Shown piece after piece: positions 38,681-52,203 of a DNA stretch of 64,000 bases (positions are counted from its first letter, which is position 1; each line of letters begins with the position of its first letter). A program made the position numbers and the translations under genes. The notes under the pieces are model-generated. The model did no database searches, was not told the origin of the DNA, and was given only the letters and a program-made list of their open reading frames with translations. The DNA is from Rotaria sp. Silwood1. Lineage: Eukaryota; Rotifera; Eurotatoria; Philodinida; Philodinidae. Location of the stretch: the NCBI GenBank assembly GCA_905250075.1, contig CAJNOP010000185.1:279639-343638 (forward strand), read 5' to 3'.

Positions 38681-40257
38681 TAATAATAATAATTGTTTGA
38701 GTCAACAAATGAATTTATTCGATAAAATGCATGAATATCTTTTTTGTTTTTGTGTATTTGTTTCATATTATCTTTTGTTGTATATAATCTTACTTGTAAA
38801 ATACAAAGAATATCTACTATTTGCAATGAATTAATATCAATGAAAGTTCGATATTTTTTCTTGAATCAACTGTATTCACATATGAAATTTTATCAACAGA
38901 CTACTTATCAAGTTACAGTTTTCCATAATATATGCATTGTTTACATAATAGCTTTCATCAGAAATTTTCACTAGAGTGAGTTGCAAAAACAGATGTTTGT
39001 TACTGTCGAGAGTAGATGCTGGAGCATAGTTCAAAGACAAGTAACATCAAGGCTTGCAACATAATATCAATGGAATGTATGATAGAAAACACAACTATAA
39101 CTCGATGTCTAGTCTCAAAAAACAAAACAAAAAAGGCAGATGCACTCTAAATTCTTCGAAATAGACAAAGAGATCGTTCTATTAATAAATTCATTTCATG
39201 AGCACGACTAATATCTTTTCTCATTACTTTGATAGATATGTTGATTTTTCTTTCGAATGGAATTACCATATGAAATTTGTCTCACAGTCATGATTGACGT
39301 ATTATTAGGTTAAGCTTTTTAACTATGCGTTTACTGTTCTTTCTTTTTTTTTTGAATAATGAATATAATGAATCATTTTTTTCCCTAAAACTTATTGTGT
39401 TTTAAAATATATTTAACATATTTCTAGATAAAAATGATAATCAATACGCTAATATGATTTTTCTCACATCCACACTAAGCGAATCATCTTAACTTGTGTA
39501 TTCGTTGATGTTTTTTTTCTGATTTAGTAAATTGACTTGTTGAAAAGTAATGAATATATAAATGAAAGTATGCATTGTATGGGTGTAGTTGATTTCTTAA
39601 TCTTAAAAAATCTTCTTTTTTTCCTTCAACGAAGTTCCAATGTTTTATTGATTTGTTTGCTTGCCGGTTTCTCAAAACATCTTAATCTCTTACCCATAAA
39701 TCCAGTCAATGTTAGCGAAAATTCATTAACCGATCTTCCTGTAATCCTGGCAATCTCGAAATACTCTTGCATTGTTCTTCAAATAGATCTTTTTTCTCTA
39801 TCAAATAAATCTAGCATAGAAGCCTTGCAAGACTAGTCATTCGTGTAAATAAAGCAATAAAAAAATTCTCGAGAGAATAGGATAAATAATTTTCATACTT
39901 TTACATATTCATAATTAAGGTAATACTTTTGAATTAATATATAAAAATACATCAAAAATAATTCATTCGTTTTATTTAATTCAGCATCATCATGTAACTC
40001 TATTTAGTGATCGTCATTAAACACATTTCATTTGTTTTCTTTTTTTGGAACAAGAAAAGATAATAAAATAAATAAATATATATTGATTTCTTTTTCCGAA
40101 CGATGAGAAGCGTAGTTCACATTCACAATATTTAGATGGAAAAATAGAAGAAAAAGAAAGGAAGGCTGTACATGGTAATACAATAGATTCTTTTTTCGTT
40201 GGTATTTCTTCATTAGACTATGTCTATTGAATAAAAAATATAATTCATTTGTTTTGT
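38681..40257. other. Tail-to-tail intergenic region, RhoGAP / PCSK2
   Basis: Both neighbours end here, so only 3'UTRs are expected. An antisense pair of short ORFs at about 39490-39836 has slightly higher G+C but no recognisable homology. Otherwise AT-rich. Confidence 0.5.
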
Positions 40258-43200
40258 TTACATGATTGTTTCATCATCACTTCCTAAACGTTTTTGATTA
40301 TCTTGTTTAAGTAATTGAACATATTTTGCTTTATCTTGGAAGTTATTTGCATGTATTTGTTTAGCAATAGATAATTTACTTTTATTGCCATGTATTGATA
40401 ATGGAGTTTGTTCAGCATACGATGGTGTTTTTGTTCCATGTAATACTAATGACCATTCAAAAAAATGACCAGTAGTTAATTTTTGACTTTGTTCTTTATC
40501 TGTTATTGTTTGATTTTGTAGATTTGTTAATGGTGCATCGGCATTATCATCATTATCAAAACGAATTTCAAGTGTCCATATACCTTGAGCTTTTTCAGCC
40601 CATGCATGAGTTGTCATGAATGGCCATTTATAAAAACCTTTAGTTGTATCATCATCTAATGGACGACGGCTTAAAATTAATGACCTAATTAAAAATATTA
40701 TTTAAAACAAAAAAGAAAAAGCTTATATTGAAAAATTTTCTTTGCTTATTTTACCTTGTACCAAGTGGTGATGTAATAAAAATAACTGTATTACCACGTC
40801 GACTACTTTTTAATGTTATAAACGCTTGTACATGTTCGAGATAATTTACTTCATCTTTTGTATTCTTACATGCATCTGTATTTATTGTTAATTTTAAAGA
40901 ACCTTTTTCAGGTATTGGTCTATTAGTTACAAAAAGAAACTAATAGTATTATGTTTTTTTTCTTATTTCGTCTATCAATATTTACCGTTTTCCTGTTATA
41001 TTACCAGCAGAACAATGGTATCGAGTTGGTAATGGTTTCCATTCTTTAGCATGTCGAACCATATCACCAGCTAGAAAATGCAAAAAAAACAAAAGAAAAA
41101 GATATTTAATATGTTTTTTACAATCAATTTAAAAAGAAGACAAACAAACACACCATCAAGTACACCAAAACCAAATAAATGATTGAATTCTAATCCAGCT
41201 CCATTAATATGCCATAAATGTTGTTTTGATGGATCAAAAAGTTGATTACGTTTTGCTGTTAAAACAGTTAAATGTTGAACATCTCTCCATGTTAATTGAC
41301 GACTAAAACAATAAAAAAAATATTTATGATCAAGAAAATATTTTTACAAATAAAATAAGTCTTTTTCATACTTTGCTTCGAGTGCCAGTGCGAATATACC
41401 TGCTGCTTCTGGTGCTGCTGCTGATGTGCCGGAATGTTTTAAAGTACATTGACCATATAGATCAGTTGTTGCAACTCCTAATTAAATTACAAAAAAGAAA
41501 AATAATGACAATACTTTATTATTTTTCCTTTTTATAGAAAATTAATTATTGAATTAATGAGTTGAAATAGGAAAAAAACATGTAATATGTTTTTTGTTCT
41601 TTCTTTTTTTTTTTAATTTTTGCTTAAACTAACCTGCTTGTGGATCATCACTTCGACCATTACTAAATGTTGAAGCAAGTGTTGATGAACATGATTCATC
41701 ATAAAGTGCTGTTCGACCATCATTTATTGCTGAATTTATTGATATTGTCCACATGGAAGCAGCATATCCATCACAATTACAATCATCATTAGCTCCACCA
41801 TCACCACTAGCCCATACATACAATGAACCTTTTAAATAAAAGATAATTACAGGATCTATTAAAATGTAAACTAATGAACTATTTACCAAGGCCACGACGA
41901 CCCTAGAAATAAAAAAAACAAAATTCATATATACATTTATAGTCATACTTTTTTTTTTATTTAATATGTTATTTACTTCATTAATGCCTTTGACAATAGC
42001 TTTCATGGTTGCATGTCGAGGTCCATCGATTGTTTTACCATCATCAACAGGTCCTAAAAGTAGACAAAAGAAAATAATTAATGAATGGAACAAATAGAAA
42101 ACTAATAAATAAAAACCCCATGATGCTGAATAGATATCAATCATATCTGGTTCATGTGACATTGAATTGGCTTCAATTAGATCTATTAAAAACAAAAAAT
42201 GAAATTGAAAATTATGTCTTTTTTTTAAATTGATAGCCTATCAGTACCAGTCATGTAAGGTTGATCTAACATTCGAATACCTAGAGAACAAAAATGAACA
42301 AAATTCTATGTTTTTTAATTTCGTTTTTTTTAGACATTTATTACCAGCTACCATTGAATCATAAGCAACACCTACACCACAGATGTTATTATTTCGAGCA
42401 GCAGCTATTTCACCAGCACAACGTGTACCATGACTACGTAGATTAGATTTATTTTCATATAAATAAGAATAAATTCGATATAATATATATATATATATAT
42501 TTTCTACCTATTAAACCAATCATCTGTATAACGTGGATATGGATATCGATCATTACTACTGAAATCATAACTAGCTGCTGCATTCTAAAATTTTTTTGTT
42601 TTCAAATTAATAACTTTTTCTTGTTTTTTACACTTTTCTATATTAACATACATAATTGTGCATAAGATCAGGATGTGTATAATCAACACCATCATCCATT
42701 ATTGCTGTAGTTACATTTTTACCTGTATATCCAAGTGCCCAAGCTTCTTCAACATTAAGATCAAGTCGTGGTTTACCACCAGCTTGACCAACATTTTTCT
42801 AATTGATTTTTTTTTCTAATATACTTTATTTCATGAATAAGACAGCTATCTTACCAGATACCATTGATATTGAAAAAAAGGATCCGTAGGAGATTGATAT
42901 TCAGGAAAAGCTTCTTTGAGCTCAGCAGGAGAACGATAACCACGTTTCATGCGAATGTAAGGAATTTGATGAATAGCTCGTTTAACCTGTAGATATATAA
43001 AGAATTGTTTGAAAAGGACAAAAACAACAGGAGTTTTATTTACGAGCTCATGGCGTTGAATGAATGCTTCTTGATCAGTATCTCGTTTTTTACGTTTTAG
43101 CGGATGTATTGGTTTAAGATCAACAAAATGATATAAATGTTTATCATTCAATACCTATCAATGAAAAACAAATATTATTTGAACTATCTATTCAAATGTG

Positions 43201-43375
43201 CCCATACTGGTCCACGAGAAACCATAGCATATCGTTTAGCAATACGTTTAGCTGCATCTGGCTCAACATGTTGACGAAATTCAATTAACCAATCTTTCGT
43301 AATAACTGGTAATATGGTAGAATGTATAGTTGAAAAAATAAATGTTAATAAACATAAATCGTAATAGAAACCCAT
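40258..43375 (-). CDS. PCSK2: Proprotein convertase 2 (neuroendocrine convertase)
   Basis: Sixteen exons: 43375-43208, 43154-43044, 42986-42855, 42798-42652, 42584-42508, 42433-42345, 42280-42248, 42182-42117, 42053-41977, 41902-41887, 41828-41634, 41477-41372, 41302-41154, 41070-40986, 40919-40755, 40684-40258; 680 aa. A signal peptide opens the protein, then a prodomain with dibasic sites LKRKKRD and RMKRG. Catalytic residues are D172 ([13 protein letters not shown]), H213 (SHGTRCAGE) and S389 ([11 protein letters not shown]). The oxyanion residue is Asp315 (WASGDGG) instead of the usual Asn, the hallmark of PC2. The P domain has [22 protein letters not shown] and [11 protein letters not shown]2 cleaves prohormones and proneuropeptides at paired basic residues in secretory granules and needs the chaperone 7B2. 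No transmembrane segment follows, as expected for PC2. Exon 10 is only 16 nt. Confidence 0.95.
41887..41902 (-). other. PCSK2: 16-nt microexon of PCSK2
   Basis: GGTCGTCGTGGCCTTG is bounded by CTAG upstream and GTAAAT downstream on the minus strand. It encodes GRRGLG, which joins exon 9 (..KGINE) to exon 11 ([11 protein letters not shown]) and restores the conserved convertase order. Without it the frame is lost. Confidence 0.85.
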
Positions 43376-46300
43376 TAAATTTGATCGTTTATAAATGCTA
43401 ATTAATAGTAGGATTAGTTTTATTGTTCCGCTTGTTTTACAAAACTATTATACGCTTCATTCACTTTCGTTTAATGTGGATATCGATTCAACCTTTCGTG
43501 ACCAAAAAGGAAAAAGGAAAAGAGGGAAGTAGAAATGATGCTACTGTTCTGAAAATAAAAACAATGAATCCAAATGTCTATTGATAGTTAGAGTTGAGCG
43601 AAGCCAAGAGCCTATAGCGAATAATTTTTTTCTTTGTCTTCTCTTTCTCTTTTTTCTCTATTTCTCTTCGTATTGTGTTGTTATCGTCATCGTTCATTCG
43701 CTCGTTCATGATTGTATGAGAGTCGAATGAGAAACGAGTCGAGAAACGTCTATACTTACGTCGTCATCTTATGCACCAAAGCAACTTTAAAGAGCCCATA
43801 TAGGAAAAATGAGAAATACGAGTGACATATATATATATATGAGAGCGTGCTAAAAGAGAAAACAGAAGACGATAGAGAAAAAATGCGTTTGTCGCGCTTC
43901 TTACTTACCGGAAACAACCGAACTAGCGTCCAAAATACAAAAATATGTGATCTTATTAGTTCTCTTTCTCATAAATATATATTATTTTTTCGCTTCTAAC
44001 CAAAAAAATAGAGGAACATCCGTTCAAATGAGACGTATAGATTATATATCTAATAAATCGTATCTATCTAATTGTGACGTGATAAAAAAACACGATTCTA
44101 TAAGAGATTTATAGAAACATAGCACTAATCAAGAATCATATGCGTGCAACGAATATTAGTTGATGGTTTTAGTCTTTTTTCCTGTCATTCTCAATTTTCT
44201 ATTTTGCATGTATGACATCTGAGAGAAAAAAATCGAACATGAGCTATTTGAGATAGCGTGAAAAAAGAATCAGGAACAAGAAAATTAGTGATGACTAGAT
44301 TTTATCTTTTATATAAAAGAATAGATGATAAGAGACAAGAGATGCAAAGCTTTTTCATCAGTGTCAAATGATAATAAAAGATTTGATCACAAATGATAGA
44401 TGAAAACATGAGAACTATAAAATTATATCATAAAAAAAACTGCACTTATCTATTTGTTTTTATATATATATAAAAAAGAAGTATCAAGTTTTCCAAATTG
44501 TATTATTACTAAAAATAAAATCTATAAACATTTTATGATATATTTCTTGTAAAAGAAATTTAATTGTCATCATTCTTTAGAATTTCTAATGACATTTCAT
44601 TTACAATTAATCTAACATTAATTGCTTATTTTCTGAAACTACAAACTAAATTAACAAGTTCCTTCTTTCTTTATTTTTTTCTTCTGCTGTTGACAACTTT
44701 GGCAATGATAAAATTACAAAATATTCTCTTTCATTACATTATAATTCAATTTAATACAATTTATATTCCGCGAAATACAGAATAAAACAAAATCTTATTA
44801 TCAGTTATTTATTAAAAAAAAAATGAAAACATCATCTTGTCTTGATCTTTCAATGTAATAAATAGAAATGTTTTCTAAGAAAAGAAAAATGCATATTTAC
44901 TATCTTCGTAATTCAAAAGTTATAATAAAGAAAATATGCGAAATTAAAAATTGACGCTTAATATTTCCTCTGAAAAGAAAAAAAAATATAAAGACTAAAA
45001 TATTCTTATTCTTTTTGACAACAAAACATTTGAGTATTTTATAGACATAGAGTGGAAATAGGTAATTATATTGACGATAGAAGAGTTGCGTTAGAACAAT
45101 TCATTGAATCATTGAAAAATGAATTTTTAATAGGAAATCTTTACTAAATGCAAATCTTTTTTTAGTTTCTTTTAGAAAAAATGTTTTCAAGAATTAACAA
45201 CAATTATGATTCTACATAAATTGCGTATCAAAAGTACTTTTTCAAAAAAATAATGTTCTATATTAAAAGGTTAAACTGATCTTTATATACTAAATTAAAC
45301 ACATAGTGCTGTAAAGAAGAAAAATCAAAGTTCAATCAATCGCAGAATATTTTTGCTCTATGATTTCCACTTGTTATTTTCAATAACGATATAATTAGTA
45401 TTAAATTTTATGTACTCGGGTCTTTTCTTTTTCTTTTTTTGTATTATCTTGGATTACCATTTTAAGAAGTTTTAATCTAATATTTATAAAACAGAAAAAA
45501 AAACAAAAATCTTAGTTGATCTTTGATATGTTATTAAACATGAAAAGAAAATGGAAACATCTCATTATCTGATATATGACAAGACTGATTGAGTGCGACA
45601 TCAATGTTCATAGATACAAGATACAACGAATTTAATTAACTGGTGTTATTTTTTGAACCATTCTAAAAATAGTTATTCGACAAAAACAGCCAGTGATCGA
45701 TGATCGAAATAAACAGAATACACATGATGAATATGTTTTTTTTTCTTTGTTTTCTTTTCTCATCTGATTCTATTTTCAAAGCGAAATCAAAAAATTATTT
45801 TTTCATGTCTGCTTCATTAATTCGTGCAGTAGTACGACATGTCTATAGTATAGAATCATTTACATATAGCATATGTCGTCTCTCTCATTATTATTAATCT
45901 GACTTTTGTTTTTGGCTACTAATTAAATTCTATGAGGTGATGTTTACAACACGAATACAGAATCAAATTAATTTTTATAGAAAAATTTTATTAATTTAGA
46001 AGTGAGCTGCTAATAATTTGAACATCGAAAAAAACAAAAATATTTTTCTTCATATGGTAACATGGGACTTGTTGAACTCAATAAGAAAGTAAATTAGAAA
46101 AAAAAAGCATTGTTTCAAATCTTGTCTTTAGAATAAAACTTATTAAGAAACAATTATGAAAATCAACATGATAGATTGTGCATTCTCTTGTTCTGTATGG
46201 AGAAAATTGGCTCAATTTTTTAATACAAAAAGATTATTCTGAATGTTTCTTTTGTACTCTAAAAGATCGAAACAGCAATTTTGAGACTCGGCATGTAATG

Positions 46301-47864
46301 TTGCATCTAGCAACATGAATTAATCTATGCTCCTAGATACAGTATTGCATGTTGAGTATCGAAAGCAGCATTCAAAAAAGAGTCAGTTGTATTAAAAGAA
46401 AACGTGCAAATTTTCTCTAGAGACAAAACCCACAATTTTTCATATTACTTTGTATAGTTCTTTGTAAATTTCATGCATGAAAAATAATATTTAAAAATTT
46501 TTAATATGCATCATCGGATAGAGTTTGATGAGTTCTATGTAACCATGTATAACAATTTGAATTCTTAGGATTTGTCATGGATCAATGTCACTTCGAGACA
46601 TATATACTGCCTCCCAAACTATTCACCGAGGTTTATTTTTAATTTTTTTTTTTTCTACTGTCGTAATTGTTCATAAGAATTCATAAATTAGCTTTTATAG
46701 AGAATTTTATTATTGAAGATGAAAATAATTGCAAGTTTTCCAAGGATAGAATATCTAAAAAAACCGAAACCAAAGTTTTTCTCAATGGGAATTCTATTAG
46801 ATAGAGCAAACAATTTTCTAGAAAATGAAATGCCTTCTAGCACTTTATGACATTTTTTTAATCAAAATACATCAACTTGATGGAAGACACGAAAGTGGTT
46901 TTTTTCTGTGATTTCATATGGAACTATCATTGTTATGTCTTCCATACGATTAATGTATTTCGGCTAATAAATGATTTCAAAAGCTCGAAGACGTCTCATT
47001 TTGTAGGAAATCGTTTCCTCTATCATTCTGTGTAATTCAAGTCGAATTCTAGACGCTAAGAATCTTGGTGTGAGATCATTCAGAGATCATTATTTGAATT
47101 TCCTTTCGCGGTTAAGACGATACTAAAAACTGAATAAATAATTTTGAAAGTCAATGTATGTAACTTATTCGAAAGTTTAGTAGTTATACATTCTTTGGCG
47201 AAGTTTTACAATAAACGGTTATTCAATAATTAAGATAGAATCTGTCTGAAAGAATTATTTATTTCTTTTTCAAATATCGACAACTGAAATTCATTTTGTT
47301 CATAATATTGTAAGATTATTAGTCCTTGAATTATCATGTACGTTATATATTTTAGATAAGAGCTGATTGATGTTTGTTTCAGTTCACTTCTATTCACTTA
47401 TATAGCGAAAAAATCTTGTTATCATCTAATTTATTTTGCTATAAATTTTAAACATATATAATTAAAATAATTGTATTAAATTCAAAGAACTGTAAATTTT
47501 TCATAAAAATTTTTTTTTTGCAAATATAAATTCTAAATATCTATTTTATTGAATACCAAATGAGATTTTCATAATTTCGATAATTTCCATTGATTTATAT
47601 CTATTGAGCATACAACGGAAACAATTTTCTTTTTTGTATAGATGCAAGTTCCGTTTGTGGGGGTTATTCTGTTTTTCTTTTTTTTTTACAATCGATTAAG
47701 AAGAAATATTTCATTCTTCTATTTTTCTTATTGAAGTGATATATATATCAACAAAATATGATCATTATGAAAACAATCTATTCATTGTTTCGTTGTCTTA
47801 GCAAATGTTCTAGGAATACTCTTTCTTTTTTTTTGTTTTCTTCTAGACAAATACATTCTTTTCA
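43376..47864. other. Long intergenic region upstream of PCSK2 and PGPEP1
   Basis: About 4.5 kb between divergent genes. The segment 43600-43920 is purine/pyrimidine-skewed with more CG dinucleotides and likely includes the PCSK2 promoter. The remainder is AT-rich with no supported exon, RNA or transposon. Confidence 0.5.
47841..47846 (+). promoter_or_regulatory. Splice acceptor-like site just before the PGPEP1 start
   Basis: A T-rich tract ending TTCTAG lies 18 nt upstream of the PGPEP1 ATG. It could close a 5'UTR intron or accept a spliced leader. Confidence 0.4.
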
Positions 47865-48624
47865 ATGAATTCATCTCAACAAACAAACATTCCTGTCGTT
47901 CTTATAACTGGTTTTGGTCCATTTCGTTCTCTAGCGGTTAATTCTAGTTGGGAAGTTGCTAAAGCATTAAAAACATATCTTGAATGGACAAGTCCAATAT
48001 ATATAATTCTTAAACAATTAGAAGTAACTTATGATGATGTAGCAACAAAAATACCCGATTATTGGATTAAATATAATCCAACAGTAAGTTTTTGTAAATA
48101 TTTTCGATCATAAATATTCAAATATTTTTTTTTAGCTTGTTATTCATCTTGGTGTAGCAAAAGAATCAAAAGAAATTCGATTAGAAAGATATGCTTGTAA
48201 TACAGATTATTGTCATACAGATAACAATGGTAGTGTACCAGAAATAGGACAATGTATTAAAAATGCTGTACCAAAACGATTAATGACAAGTCTTCCACTT
48301 CATGATATACGTGCTCGAGTACAACGTCGAACAAAGTTACCAATTATTGTTTCCGATAATGCTGGAAGGTAGAAAAACTATTATTGAAAAAAATAAAACA
48401 TGTTTTCTTTTTTTTCTCCATTCTATTTAAGATACATCTGTGAATATATTTATTATCAATCATTATTTATTGATGCAAAACGTACAATATTTATTCATAT
48501 ACCAGATTTTGATAAAAATTTTACAATTGAAAATTTAGCTGAAACAATACAATTAATTATATATGAAGCACTTGGTTATGTTGATCCATTACCAATATTA
48601 AATCAAAATGGAAATTATATATAG
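47865..48624 (+). CDS. PGPEP1: Pyroglutamyl-peptidase I
   Basis: Three exons, 47865-48083, 48136-48368 and 48432-48624, give 214 aa, the usual size for this cytosolic cysteine peptidase (family C15). The N-terminal VVLITGFGPFRSLAVNSSWE is the family signature. The catalytic triad is visible as E90 (RLERYACN), C154 (DNAGRYICEY) and H173 (TIFIHIPDF). The enzyme removes N-terminal pyroglutamate from peptides and hormones. The site between exons 2 and 3 splits the DNAGR-Y motif, and both junctions are GT..AG. All active-site residues are intact. Confidence 0.93.
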
Positions 48625-48670
48625 TAAATTCCAATATGATTTCTTGTCGTAAATGAAAAATTTTCATTTA

Positions 48671-48676
48671 AATAAA
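48671..48676 (+). terminator. Poly(A) signal of PGPEP1
   Basis: AATAAA, 47 bp after the stop codon. Confidence 0.55.
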
Positions 48677-51600
48677 CTTTTCGAAAAATTTTGTTTTTTT
48701 TTTTTCGTCTTTTCATAGAACTTTCTCATTGTTTCTTTTTTTTTTCTTTTCATTTGTCTTGTTATATCAAATGAAAATAAAAAGAATTAAATTTCATCTT
48801 AAATGATTCACTTTGTAAAAAATGCATAATTAAACACATGCCGGAAATCAACACAAATCTTCAAAGATCAGTAAATTATTAATTTCTCAAAAATTATATT
48901 CTATACATAGCTTTTTGTATTGTCATTTAAAACATCATCATTGTCAAATACAAATTTTTTTTGAGAATACTCCTAGATGATACAAAAAAATGTTTAAAGT
49001 ATAAAATTTTAATGAATGACAATGTTTTTAAAATTCAATCATCAAAATAAATAAGAAAAAATAACGTATGAAAGATTATTCTTTTCATTTAATGAACAAA
49101 ATATATTTCATACCTTGTATTTGTTCATACATACGATTTATCGAAACGAGCAGTTGTCTGGATCTTTTTACTAGTGTGACAAGCGCCAAGATTTCAAGCT
49201 GATTCACTTGGCGGTTGAGGCAATAGTAAACAGACCAGAGTTCAATCATATTTGTTATATGTACATATATATACAAATGTTGTTTATTGGCATCGCTTGG
49301 TGTTACTACTGCAAAATACTGTAGATTATTTATTTTTCGACTACAGTACAAGACAATAGTAATATTAAGGAGCCTAGAATTTATATGTTTTTTTTTTTAT
49401 TTTCTTAGTTTTTATTTAAAATGTTTAAGAGCTTCCTCTTTGTACTACGACATCAATCGTCACTCTATTGATAAGAATCTTGTGACAATTGAGGCAATAG
49501 TATGCAGAGAATACTCAATATCAATATCGATTATCAAGCTAAAATATATACATGAAATTCTAAATTACAAAAAAACAAAATGATTGTTGACACACAAAAA
49601 AACTAAAGTGTCAAAAATAATATGAATATCAACATCAAATAGATTGTCCATCACATAGCTCGTTTATATAGGATGTGTGAGAATTTTATGATATTTTGCA
49701 ATTGTAATATTATGACATTAATAAACACATCTGTTTAAGTTAAATGATAAAAAACTTCAAATATTTATATCAATACAAGATCATTACAAAAACACAAAAA
49801 AAAAGAAAATTATTCAAGATTAACCTAATCTGCTCCTATTCATCTCATTTTCATATAAGTATCATCATGAAGAAGATAAGATTAAACTTAAATTATTGTT
49901 CGCACTTTCTAGACAAATCTATTTCGTAAACATATTCATATGTTTTCAAGTCTTATCCATTATTTCACTATCATATACTTATCTCTCTTCAATTCTTCAT
50001 ATCAAAAGAAAAAAAAAGACCATAACACTCAATCTATCAAAAACTATGAAAGAAATGTTTTATCAACAAGTCGTTCTTTTGTAAAATTATTACCAACCAA
50101 AATTCAACTTCTCATTATTCCATATTATTAAAATCAATGTTTCATCAAGTGTAAGGACGACTACATCGCAACGAATTCATCCTAAACCCGTTCGAGTCTG
50201 AAATTTTGTCTGTTAAACAACTCCGAACAAAACTCTAGGAATGGTGCTTCTCTGAAGATAGAGTTGACTCTCATAGAGTTTGTGATTATAGCAAACAAGT
50301 GCAATGCATCTATACTTCCAAAAAATCGTATTCACCCTTCCAGAATAGAAAAATCTATATAAAATACCAAATAAACCAATGAGAAATTGTAGTCGATTCA
50401 ACTGTACAATTCTCTATCAAGTCTAGTATTATAAACTCCAAAAATTTTTACTAATGAATATTTAGTCTACTGCAGATATTGAAGAACGAACTTTGAACTG
50501 TACGAAATTATGTGTATCCATTCCATAATATATATATTACTGAAAAGATTTCCTACTTAATAAAAGCATTCAAAATCTCAACTAAATTTTGTTTTATAAA
50601 ATTTGCGACTTTTTTTCCAATTTCTTAATATTTCCATAAAATAATCATACCAAATTACTTCAATATTGACTTTTCTAATATTTTCCACAAGTTCTTGAAA
50701 TTATTCCAATTTCCAATACAATACGTACGTATATTTCCATATCAAACCAGAAAAACGAATCCATTCATTCATATTTTCTTTTACCTAGAAACTATTCTTC
50801 GAATTCTCAAGCAGCTGTTCGTACATTAACAAGTAGCTGCAAGAGGATCAAACTTTTATTTTATTTTATTCATATCAAAAGGAAATATGAAAAAAAGTGA
50901 AAAAAAAAATTTTCTACATTATCAAATGAATATTGCCGAGAATTTCATAATTATGTACACACGAATCATGTGAAGCTTATAAAAGCTAAATCACTGAGAC
51001 GTATGGATACATATAGAAAATCTCTGTTGGCGATAATCCGCCTACCCAATCGAACAAAGCACCATAATCAGCTGTTGAATATTGAAAAACTATTTTTTTT
51101 TGTTGATCTAAATAAAATATAAAACAAAACAAACTTTTTAACCTTGAAAATAAGATTTAAAAGAAACAAACCTATGCCGATATAATTTACCTAGAGACGT
51201 CATTTCGAATGTCAACAAAAAAAAAAAAGTATAACACGTGTAAATAATATATATGGAATAAAGCCAAATTTATCTTTCAACAATCTTTTTACCAACATTT
51301 TATGCTCCGTAAATATTCAAATGAACGACGAGGTCATTCGAAAATGATTTATGGATAAGAAAACATATATATATATATATCCTATATACATTCTATATGT
51401 TGCTATATATTTATATATACATGTATGCATAAACGAACATATAGACGAGTATAAAGAAGGTTTCACCGCACGAGCGGTCGTCGGATAGAAAGAATAGAGA
51501 AAAAAGAAAGAAGAAGAAGGAAAAAACGATGCTATTCGTATAGGCCGCGATGATTTGATCATCTTGTAGTTGATGATGGTGATGTTGGCTGCAGACGACG

Positions 51601-52184
51601 ACGAATTGTTACAATAAAGAATAGAACGAGGGTAAAAATGAGAGAAAGAGAGAGAGCGTGAGAGAAGAAAAAGAAAACTGAGATGAATCATAAAATGTTT
51701 CTCTCGTCGACGAAAAAGCATCTACACAGCAACAACATAACATACTTGTAATAATACTCAAGAAAAAGAACGAGGAAAAGCAAACATATTCGCCCCGCGT
51801 CCCGTCGGTCGCTATCATACTCAACAAGAACGAGAAGAAAGAACAGGGTTGTCAAGAGGATGCATTTTATAAAAGAAAAAGAAAAAAAAAAAAAAAGAAT
51901 AAGTTCTGTGTATATTCTTTCTTTTTCGGTTAACCTCTATATGAATTGTACTTTTTTTTTTAAATATTATCATGAAAAATAATTCAATAATTATTTATTA
52001 TAATAAAATAATGAAAGAATAACTTTTTTTTTTTTAATTAATATTTATATATTAACATTATTAATGATTGGTTATGATAGAAAACCAATAAAAATTTTTA
52101 AATTTATTTGATTCGTTCTTATTCTTATCCTATCATAAATTTATCAATTAAATTAGTTTGTTGATTTATTGTTGCTTCTCTTAG

Positions 52185-52199
52185 ATGTTTATCAAATAA
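52185..52199 (+). other. Short upstream ORF before JKAMP
   Basis: ATGTTTATCAAATAA starts directly at a T-rich splice-acceptor-like site (TTAG at 52181-52184) and stops 4 nt before the JKAMP ATG. If mRNAs begin there, this 4-codon ORF would precede the main start. Confidence 0.3.
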
Positions 52200-52203
52200 T
52201 CTC

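Larger units (their letters stand above)
48625..52203. other. Intergenic region between PGPEP1 and JKAMP
   Basis: No supported exon in 3.6 kb. The part 51420-51870 is purine-rich with more CG dinucleotides and may be the JKAMP promoter. ORFs on the minus strand there are Ser/Phe-rich artefacts. Confidence 0.5.

Noticed and set aside
39484-39836. Overlapping antisense ORFs with slightly higher G+C in the RhoGAP-PCSK2 gap
   Set aside because: Neither strand gives a recognisable protein; could be a decayed fragment but cannot be supported.
51317-51827. Two Ser/Phe-rich minus-strand ORFs upstream of JKAMP
   Set aside because: Complement of a purine-rich AGAAAG stretch; likely promoter DNA.
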